Position numbers and translations under genes: made by a program. From positions 1 through 34,602 of the forward strand of contig JANJXB010000116.1 in assembly GCA_024709245.1 (NCBI GenBank): a DNA stretch of 34,602 bases. Reading direction: 5' to 3'. The notes beneath the pieces were generated by a model. It did no database searches and was not told where the DNA came from. It was given only the letters and a program-made list of their open reading frames with translations. The DNA comes from Acholeplasmataceae bacterium. GTDB taxonomy: Bacteria > Bacillota_I > Bacilli_A > Acholeplasmatales > Acholeplasmataceae. Of this stretch, positions 16,595 through 24,000 are shown piece by piece (the stretch's first letter is position 1; every line of letters starts with the position of its first letter).

Positions 16595-17682
16595 AGAAAA
16601 AAGAATTAATACAACTCATCAAAACAAAATCTGAACAGGTCGAAATCCGTGATTTTTCAAGGGAAATCATTGAAAAAGCGAAGCATTTGCCTCGAGTAGA
16701 AGTGATTGAAAAAACAAGATTTTCATTTCGCCTTAAACCTTATTATCTTGCAACAATCGGTTTAATGCTCACAGTTCTCATGATTGTTTTATTTACACCA
16801 GATACTCCAATTAATCCCATTGATCCGACACTTGAAAATATGGATGAGGTGATTGCATTTTCTACGCTTACATCCGTATCGCTCATCCAAACCCTCGATC
16901 TTGATTTAGATACTGTATCCGACAATGTCACCTTATCACACGGGAACCCACCGACTCCAAGGATGATTGAAAATCAGATTACCGACATCACCAAATATTT
17001 GGACATGATGGAAAAGCTATTTGGTAGCAATCCTGATTTTGATCTAACTTTTGAAGATCAAACGAACCCGATGTATAACAATCGCATGCGATTCAAGACC
17101 AAAGATTTGCTGGATGAAGAAGTCGAATATGCAATTGACTTCAATCAAACCAACATTGGGATCCATGATTTTATCATCGAAGGCATGGTCATCATCGGAG
17201 AATATGCATATCCCATCTACGCGAGCGGATCTTCCAATGATATCGATACACTCGAACTTGTGATCGAGCAAGAAAATGGAAATCAGATTACCATTCATTA
17301 TGAAAAGATACAGGAAGTCCATGAGTTTGAGATCAAAATCTATCAAGACGACCTTTTAATTCAAGAAGTTTATTTTACCTACCAAGAACAAGGCGAAGAC
17401 AAACACGCTACACTTGATTTTATTTATGGTGAAACGATAGGATCCTATACATTTTCACTGGATGTTGAAGACAATGTGAGACAGATTAGAATCACTTATG
17501 CTATTGAATCGGAAAACGAATCTGGTGAAATTGTCATTCGAATTCGTACATTACTCGGTCAAACAACCTATGTCATCTTGATTATGCCTGATGGTGGTAT
17601 CCCATTCATCATCAATAGTGAAAGACGAACCCCACCCATGCATGGCAATCATCCGATGAATGATGAAAGTATCTTATTATAA
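16591..17682 (+). CDS. Single-pass membrane protein, probable anti-sigma factor
   Basis: I do not recognise a named family in this 363-residue protein. It has a charged cytoplasmic stretch of about 50 residues (with FSREIIEKAKHLP), one membrane helix at about 51-69 (YYLATIGLMLTVLMIVLFT), and an outside part of about 290 residues. The outside part begins with a Pro-rich stretch and continues as beta-rich repeats with many acidic residues (for example GEYAYPIYASG and IYQDDLLIQEVYFTY). Co-translation with the sigma gene (4-bp overlap) and this topology fit an anti-sigma that binds sigma inside and senses outside. No HxxxCxxC zinc motif is present, so it is not a ZAS-type anti-sigma. The function is inferred from context only. 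Confidence 0.6.
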   Translation: MKKKELIQLIKTKSEQVEIRDFSREIIEKAKHLPRVEVIEKTRFSFRLKPYYLATIGLMLTVLMIVLFTPDTPINPIDPTLENMDEVIAFSTLTSVSLIQTLDLDLDTVSDNVTLSHGNPPTPRMIENQITDITKYLDMMEKLFGSNPDFDLTFEDQTNPMYNNRMRFKTKDLLDEEVEYAIDFNQTNIGIHDFIIEGMVIIGEYAYPIYASGSSNDIDTLELVIEQENGNQITIHYEKIQEVHEFEIKIYQDDLLIQEVYFTYQEQGEDKHATLDFIYGETIGSYTFSLDVEDNVRQIRITYAIESENESGEIVIRIRTLLGQTTYVILIMPDGGIPFIINSERRTPPMHGNHPMNDESILL

Positions 17683-17687
17683 AAAAC

Positions 17688-17717
17688 ACCAATAAAATGA
17701 TCTATTCTAACGTATAT
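17688..17717 (+). promoter_or_regulatory. Putative ECF-sigma promoter of the RsgI-like lipoprotein gene
   Basis: ACCAATAAAA, 14 nt, GTATAT: identical blocks and spacing to 16034-16063. Here the -10 block reads CGTATAT, close to ECF -10 elements. It begins 5 nt after the anti-sigma stop, so the lipoprotein gene may be read both from the operon and from its own sigma-dependent start. Confidence 0.6.
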
Positions 17718-17742
17718 TAGATGTACAAAGGAGGATTTACCC

Positions 17743-18690
17743 ATGAAATCATTCAAATTCGTTTTAAGTTTCGTATTCTTATTTGCAGCAATCTTTGCAA
17801 TCATCGGCTGCACAGAGGTATCTGCCAATGATACATATGTGACACTGGATATCAATCCAAGCGTCGAATTAATCGTAAACCGTCGGGATAAAGTCATTTA
17901 TGCCAACGCACTCAACGAAGATGGAGAAGTTCTACTTGCTGAACTTGACTTGATTGGAATGGATGTTGAAGATGCGATTGATTTAATCATCGAAACTGCA
18001 ACTCATCTCGGTTACATCGATCCAGATGCTGAAGAAACTTATGTTTCTGTCAGTGCAATCTCCAAAGATACTGCAATTGGTGATCAAGTTAGAGAACGCA
18101 TTAAGGAACACATTAACAATGCTTTTGCAAAGCGCTACATGATGGGCAAAGCTCAAGACAAGGCATTCACTCCAGAATTTTTAGCAGAAGCAGAATCTTA
18201 TGGTGTGACTCCAGGATTCTTATTCATGGTCAAATCAGCATTGATTGCAGATGATGAATTGTTACTTGAAGACGCTTTATTGCTCACTCCAGAAGAATTA
18301 CAGGCCATCATCAAGACAGCAAAAGCAGAAATGAGAGAAGTTTCTCAAGCACTCAAAGAAGAATTCTTTGCAGCAAGAGAACTGCTATTTGATGAATATC
18401 TTCCACAGATTCAAGCACTTGAAGAAGCCATTGAACTGGGTGAAGGTGATATTGAAGCACTGACTGCTGAACTGGATGCACTCAAATTGGAATTTAAAGA
18501 AGCACTGGATGCACTGAGAACTGAGTTTCATACTGAAACAGAAGCGATTCGTGCTCAAATGAAAGAAATTCATCAAGAACGTAAAGAAATCTTCGAACCC
18601 ATCATGAACCAACACATGGAAACCATGCAGGAAAGAAGAGAAGAAATGCAGGAAAAGATAGACGAATTCCAAGGTAGAAAACGCCCATAA
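17743..18690 (+). CDS. Lipoprotein with RsgI-like domain and long helical C-terminus
   Basis: The N-terminus is a lipoprotein signal (FAAIFAIIGC, Cys23). Residues 30-110 match the extracellular domain of RsgI anti-sigma factors: TYVTLDINPSVEL, then NRRDKVIYANALNEDG, GMDVEDAIDLIIETATHLGYI and VSVSAISKD. The Asn38-Pro39 pair is in the position of the RsgI self-cleavage site (known for RsgI proteins; not shown here). The cytoplasmic anti-sigma domain and the membrane helix of RsgI are both absent. Residues 185-315 are very rich in Glu, Lys, Ala and Gln and should form helices or coiled coil. AAAGGAGG lies 9 nt before the ATG. It shares a promoter element with the sigma operon, so it may be a sensor, a partner of the membrane protein upstream, or an output of the regulon. 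Confidence 0.75.
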   Translation: MKSFKFVLSFVFLFAAIFAIIGCTEVSANDTYVTLDINPSVELIVNRRDKVIYANALNEDGEVLLAELDLIGMDVEDAIDLIIETATHLGYIDPDAEETYVSVSAISKDTAIGDQVRERIKEHINNAFAKRYMMGKAQDKAFTPEFLAEAESYGVTPGFLFMVKSALIADDELLLEDALLLTPEELQAIIKTAKAEMREVSQALKEEFFAARELLFDEYLPQIQALEEAIELGEGDIEALTAELDALKLEFKEALDALRTEFHTETEAIRAQMKEIHQERKEIFEPIMNQHMETMQERREEMQEKIDEFQGRKRP

Positions 18691-18711
18691 TCCCCTGATG
18701 GGTTGTTCAAA

Positions 18712-18741
18712 AAAGGACGAAAGCGATTGCTTTTGTCCTTT
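18712..18741. terminator. Bidirectional terminator between the lipoprotein gene and mnmM-like gene
   Basis: AAAGGACGAAAGC (18712-18724), a GATT loop, then GCTTTTGTCCTTT (18729-18741): a 13-bp stem with one G-U pair and A/T tracts on both sides. It reaches the stop codon of the minus-strand gene. Confidence 0.85.
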
Positions 18742-19285
18742 ATTTTTTGTAAATCATATAGATGTATGGTGGCGTATTGTCTTGAAAAGGTAAATCGATT
18801 TTTAAGACTTTATAGTGTACGGTTGATAGAGTCTTGAGGTAGTGATTGAGTTGATCGGATTCTAATTTTCCTTGCTCGTGACCGGTATAGACCACCAGTT
18901 GGATGAATCCACCATGTTTCAACGCTTCAAGCATCGAGATGAGTGTTCTTAACGTAACATCCTTTTCAGTCGTGATGGATTTATCGCCACCCGGTAAATA
19001 TCCCAAATTGAAGATGGCTGCTTGAAATGTGACCACGTAATCTTTAAAGGTTTCGTGAGAAGCATGGATCAGCGTGACATTCCGAATGTTTTCTTGTTTT
19101 AAGAGGGTTGATGTCTGATCAATCGCTCTTTTTTGGATATCAAAAGCATAGACATGCTGAACAAGTGGAGCTAAGAATAAAGTGTCATTACCATTTCCGA
19201 CAGTAGCATCAATGACGATATCATCCTTCGATAGGTGATGTTTGAGTAAGAGATGTGCCGTTTCCAAGATCAGATTTTGTTTCAT
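18740..19285 (-). CDS. mnmM: tRNA methyltransferase of the MnmM/YtqB family
   Basis: A 181-residue class I SAM-dependent methyltransferase of the YtqB type. SAM motif I is IDATVGNGNDTLFLAPL, motif II is VYAFDIQ, and the family signature NLGYLPGGDK is present. Also typical are GGFIQLVVYTGHEQGK and PPYIYMIYK at the end. Members of this family in Bacilli methylate 5-aminomethyluridine at the wobble position of tRNA (recalled family knowledge). I start at the ATG at 19285, which has AGGGAG 6 nt upstream, rather than at 19309. The gene overlaps the radical SAM gene before it by 65 nt. That pairing (as ytqA-ytqB) is common and supports a joint role. Confidence 0.85.
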   Translation of the reverse strand: MKQNLILETAHLLLKHHLSKDDIVIDATVGNGNDTLFLAPLVQHVYAFDIQKRAIDQTSTLLKQENIRNVTLIHASHETFKDYVVTFQAAIFNLGYLPGGDKSITTEKDVTLRTLISMLEALKHGGFIQLVVYTGHEQGKLESDQLNHYLKTLSTVHYKVLKIDLPFQDNTPPYIYMIYKK

Positions 19286-20207
19286 GATAATCTCCCTGAT
19301 ATAAACCAAGTTTTCTCAGTTTTTTGTCTATCTCATTGGTCACAACAAATTTTTTTCGAGTCCAATTAGGTGCAATGAGCATTGATGAAGGTGAATCTCC
19401 TGTGAGTCTATGAATGATGATATCTTTTCGAAGCCAAAGTATTTGTTCGACAGTGATATCGACATAATCTTCTAAAGATAGTAATGTCCATGGATTCTTT
19501 TTGTAGGCATATCCCATTTTGGTTTTTTCCATCAAATGGAGCATATGGATTTTGATGCCCTGTATATCCAATGTATTCAGATGCTTTACAGTTTCAATCA
19601 TCATGTCTTTGGTTTCATAGGGTAACCCATTGATGATATGGACAACAACTTCAAGATTCTTTGCACGTAAACGTTTGACCGCATCATCAAAACATGCCAA
19701 ATCATGGGCTCTGTTGATGAAATCTGAAGTCTCTTGATGGATGGTTTGGAGTCCAAGTTCAATTTGGACTGGCATTCTTTGATTCAAATCAGACAAATAT
19801 GCAACAACATCATCAGGAAGTACATCAGGTCGTGTTGCAATTGATATCATCACGATGTTTGGATCCAATGTGATGGCTTCTTCATAAAGTGATTTGAGTC
19901 TTGAAAGTGGAGCATGTGTATTCGTATTGGCTTGAAAATAGACAATATATGCCCCATCTTCCCATTTTTGGTGCATCATGGATTTGATTTTCTGAAATTG
20001 AAGTGCAATCGGTTCAAGCTTATTGCCTGCGAAATCCCCGCTGCCCATATAAGAACAAAATGTGCAACCCCCGGTTGCAACTGTCCCATCAATATTCGGA
20101 CAAGTGAATCCACCATTCAGTGCAATTTTAAACACTTTACGATTGTATTTGGATTGATAGTAGTTATTCAGTGTGTTGTAATGCTTTTCGTGATTCATTA
20201 AATTCAT
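19221..20207 (-). CDS. Radical SAM protein of the YtqA/YhcC family (MnmL-like)
   Basis: The 328-residue protein binds a 4Fe-4S cluster through Cys36, Cys48 and Cys51 in the family pattern C-x11-C-x2-C (TCPNIDGTVATGGCTFC). Then come YFQANTNTHAP, SIATRPDVL, ELGLQTIHQET and HIINGLPYET, typical of this radical SAM family. Its gene sits just before the mnmM-like gene with a 65-nt overlap. In some Bacilli this protein is proposed to act in the same tRNA wobble-uridine pathway (MnmL). I state that as family knowledge with moderate certainty. I start at the ATG at 20207, where GGTGA is 5 nt upstream. The ATG at 20225 has no ribosome site and lies at or before the predicted transcript start. Confidence 0.85.
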   Translation of the reverse strand: MNLMNHEKHYNTLNNYYQSKYNRKVFKIALNGGFTCPNIDGTVATGGCTFCSYMGSGDFAGNKLEPIALQFQKIKSMMHQKWEDGAYIVYFQANTNTHAPLSRLKSLYEEAITLDPNIVMISIATRPDVLPDDVVAYLSDLNQRMPVQIELGLQTIHQETSDFINRAHDLACFDDAVKRLRAKNLEVVVHIINGLPYETKDMMIETVKHLNTLDIQGIKIHMLHLMEKTKMGYAYKKNPWTLLSLEDYVDITVEQILWLRKDIIIHRLTGDSPSSMLIAPNWTRKKFVVTNEIDKKLRKLGLYQGDYHETKSDLGNGTSLTQTSPIEG

Positions 20208-20223
20208 TGTTTTCACCAAGTTC

Positions 20224-20229
20224 ATTCTA
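20224..20229 (-). promoter_or_regulatory. -10 of the mnmL-mnmM promoter
   Basis: On the minus strand TAGAAT preceded by TG one base upstream gives an extended -10. No clear -35 is seen. The start point would fall a few nt before the chosen start codon, which supports the shorter start. Confidence 0.45.
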
Positions 20230-20246
20230 CCACAAAAACATTATTA

Positions 20247-20255
20247 TGATATAAT
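20247..20255 (+). promoter_or_regulatory. Extended -10 promoter for the membrane protein-polC operon
   Basis: TG-A-TATAAT (20247-20255) is an extended -10 with an exact TATAAT. The -35 region is weak. It is divergent from the mnmL-side promoter. Confidence 0.6.
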
Positions 20256-20276
20256 AAGACACAAGGAGTTGAAGGC

Positions 20277-21056
20277 ATGTTTAAGAGACTGGCAACGAGT
20301 ATTACCAAACCCCCGTTAGCGGTTTTTTTTATCAAGGATACGTGGGTTAGGATCATTTTATATCTCTTTTTCATACCACTGATCATGACCTTGCCCATCA
20401 CGGTGAGAACCATGATTAATCCCGGGATGAATCAAGCAAGATTTGAACGTATGACTGCGATTATCCGTTCGGATTTTCAGATTGAAAATACCAAAATTGA
20501 GTCAGGCAACCTATCTGTTGGATCCAATAAGACTGCAACATTTGATTTTTTTACTTTAACGATGGGCGATGTGGAACCTCACAGTCAAACGGTAACCATT
20601 TTATTTGATGAAAGTGAACTCGTCTTTCTGTTTGGTCAGTTTGAATTTGGTCGAAAAAGTTACCTTGAACTTGGATTATCTGAATTTGATTTTTCAATCG
20701 CCACATCTGCGAACAGTATGATCTTAGGGTCAGCCATCCGGTCGCTATATGATGAAATTGGAACATTTGGTCTGTCGGATATCACGCTCTCCTTCATGTA
20801 CAATCTATTTGATTATGTTCTCTATGTTTTTCTAATGGCTGTCATCATGGTGTTTTTTGCACAAGAACTCGAATTTACATTTCTAGAACGTATCAAATTA
20901 TCGACCTATCTCTCATCGATTTTCGGAATTTCAACATTCATTTTGGCATTATTCGGTCTTGAAGGTGCTGAAATCATCAGTATCATTCTGCTTTATCTGT
21001 TTCATTTATGGGCATATCGCAATATCCATATGGTAAGAAAGGAGCCAGAAAATTGA
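20277..21056 (+). CDS. Multi-pass membrane protein, possibly DUF1189-like
   Basis: This 259-residue protein has one membrane helix near the N-terminus (about 24-42), an outside beta-rich stretch of about 120 residues, and then three helices at about 175-195, 205-228 and 230-248. The N-terminal SITKPPLAVFFIKDTW and this 1+3 topology recall DUF1189 proteins, but I cannot confirm the family from memory. There are no catalytic motifs. AAGGAG is 8 nt before the ATG. Its stop overlaps the TTG start of polC by four bases, so the two are co-translated. The function is unknown, and the link with replication may be only positional. Confidence 0.6.
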   Translation: MFKRLATSITKPPLAVFFIKDTWVRIILYLFFIPLIMTLPITVRTMINPGMNQARFERMTAIIRSDFQIENTKIESGNLSVGSNKTATFDFFTLTMGDVEPHSQTVTILFDESELVFLFGQFEFGRKSYLELGLSEFDFSIATSANSMILGSAIRSLYDEIGTFGLSDITLSFMYNLFDYVLYVFLMAVIMVFFAQELEFTFLERIKLSTYLSSIFGISTFILALFGLEGAEIISIILLYLFHLWAYRNIHMVRKEPEN

Positions 21057-24000
21057 GTAAAGATAAATTTTCATTATTCCTCGAACAATCCAAATTTTCA
21101 TCACCTGTGCTCCAACAAGCATCCCTTTCCAATGTTCATGTCCATCTAAAAGAAAAGAAATGGACATTCAACATCGTTTTATCCGAAGTCATCGGACCTG
21201 AAACGCTTTTTCCATTTATCAATAACATCAAAACTTATTTTTTAGTCTCCAAAGTGGTGTCCATGATTGATGTATCGATTCAGTTCAAATCATTGGAAGC
21301 ATTCAAAAACTATGCAATGGACTATTTTGATCATGCAGTGATTGAGTTATCAAAAATTAAAGCGCGCTATTTGGTGCTTAAGAATTTTGAAGCACGATTT
21401 GAGAAGGATACTTACATCATTTCGGTTGACCAAGATAGTACATACTTGAGTGAATACTTACCTGAATTAAAGAATATTCTGAATTCATTAGGATTCCCGG
21501 TTTCTGCAAAACTGGAAGTGATACACACCTTGACTCCAACGAGCAAAATGATTGAATCCTCGATTGTAGAGCAGGAAAAAGCACTCGAACAAAAGACTGT
21601 TTATGCTAAACAAAACGTTAAAAAAGAAGATAAGAAAGTATTCACACGAAAGAGTTCACCGCAAGCGATTGCCATCAAGGAAATTCCTCTTGACAATATG
21701 AAGCTGGACCTCTATAAAAACGAAAAAGGGGATACCAATTTTCTCATTGAAGGTATTGTTTCAAAGACAGAAATCAAGCAACTGACGAACATGTCCTTAC
21801 TCTCATTTGTTCTGGGAGACGATGATGATGCGATTTATGTCAAGCGATTCATCAAAAATGAAAAAGATCGATTGCTGGCAGAATCGGTGCATGACGGAGA
21901 CTTGATCCAAGTCGAAGGTAAAGCCAATTTTGATACCTATTTGAAAGATGTCGTCATTTTTGCCGATGCGTTGAGCTTCGTTGAAAAGAGTAAGAAAGAA
22001 GAACGCATGGATCGTGCCAAAGAAAAACGTATCGAATTCCATGTGCATACCAAAATGTCGAACATGGATGCAGTCACCGATGCAACCGAATACATAGAAC
22101 AAGCCATCAAATGGGGTCATGAAGCCATTGCGTTCACTGATCACAATGGTCTTTATGCATATCCAGAAATCTATAAAGCCTGTCAAAAGAAGGATATTAA
22201 ACCGATTTATGGTGTGGAATTGGACTTTGTCGATGAAGTCAATTTCAGAATAACAACAGATACCCATCGCACACTTCTACTCAAAGATGCGAAATATGTT
22301 GTTTTTGATATTGAAACCACGGGATTATCCAACACACGTGATAAAATCATCGAAATCGGTGCGGTCAAAATTGAAGGTGGAGCCATCACAGAACGCTATC
22401 AAAGTTTAATCAATCCAGGCGAAACCTTATCCTCATTTACCACTGAACTCACCGATATTACCGATGAAATGCTTCAAAATGCCCCCACCATCGAAGAAGA
22501 ACTTCCTCACTTCTTAAAGTTCATCGAGGGCTCGATTTTGGTTGCACACAATGCCTTGTTTGACATTGGTCATATAAGAGAAAATGCACGTAAACAGGAT
22601 TTGTCTTTTGATGATTCGCTGGTGATTGATACCATCCAAATTGCGCGCTATTTCTACAACCAGGATATGAAAAGATTCAACTTAAAAGCTGTTGCTAAGT
22701 TCTTTAAAGTCAAACAAGAACAACACCATAGAGCAGAAGATGATGCTTATGTCACTGCACAAATTTGGTTATCGATGATGAATACACTCTTAAGTAAAAA
22801 CATCAAACATTACCATGAAATCAATCAGGCCATTGATGATAAAGAAGCATGGAAGCACATTAAACCGTATCATATCAACATCCTTACTCAGAATCAAGTC
22901 GGTTACAAAAACCTATTCAAATTGATTTCAGATGCATTAACGACCCATTTCTATGGGGGTCCTAGAACATTGAAGTCTGTATTAGAAAAATATCGAGAAG
23001 GATTACTCATCGGCAGTGGTTGTGTCAACGGTAACGTGTTTGAAGCTGCACTCAATCAAAGTGATGAAGCATTGAAACAAGCCATTTCATATTATGATTA
23101 CATAGAAGTTCAGCCTCCACAAGCCTACAAACATCTCAAAGAAGAACTTGGACCTTTTGCAGATGAGATCATTGAAGCCATCATCGCAAAAATCATCCGT
23201 TATGCGAAAGAACAGAATAAGATTGTCATTGCATCAGGCGATGTACACTATTTGGAAAAGAAAGATGTTTTATATCGCGAAATATACATCAGAACACCAC
23301 TGGTTGGCGGAGGTATACACGAATTATCGAAATACAACGTTATGCCAGAACAGTATTTTTTAACAACGGATGAGATGCTCAAATCATTCCAGTTCCTCGA
23401 TAAAGAACTGGCCTATGAGATTGTCGTTAAAAATACACACGTTCTCAATGACATGATCGAAAAGATTCAAGCATTTCCCAAGCAATTGTACTCACTTCCA
23501 GATGATGCATTTAAAGATATTTTGGGTATTGATTCCATATCCGATGAAGTGAAGCGTTTGGTATTTGACAAAATGCAACAACTTTATGGAAATGATCCTC
23601 ATCTTTTAGTCGCCGAACGCGTCCAAAGAGAACTGAAAAACATCATTGAAAATGAGTTTGCTCCAAACTATTATATTTCACATCTCTTAGTCAAAAAATC
23701 GTTGGATGACGGTTACTTGGTTGGATCACGTGGTTCTGTAGGTTCATCGCTTGTTGCTACCATGCTTGATATTACGGAAGTCAATCCTTTAAAACCTCAT
23801 TACAGATGCCCTAACGGAGACTTTACTGTTTTTCATTTAACCGATGAAGAAATCAACCATTATGGGCTCACCTCAGAACAAAAAGCATTTCAACCCTTCA
23901 TGAAAGGTATTCAATCTGGCTACGATTTACCGACGAAAGACTGTCCCATTTGTGGTGCACGATTGATCAAAGATGGTCATGATATCCCCTTTGAGACCTT

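Noticed and set aside
18684-18702. CCCAT/ATGGG hairpin at the end of the RsgI-like gene
   Set aside because: It is short, has no T-tract, and lies just before the much stronger terminator at 18712-18741.
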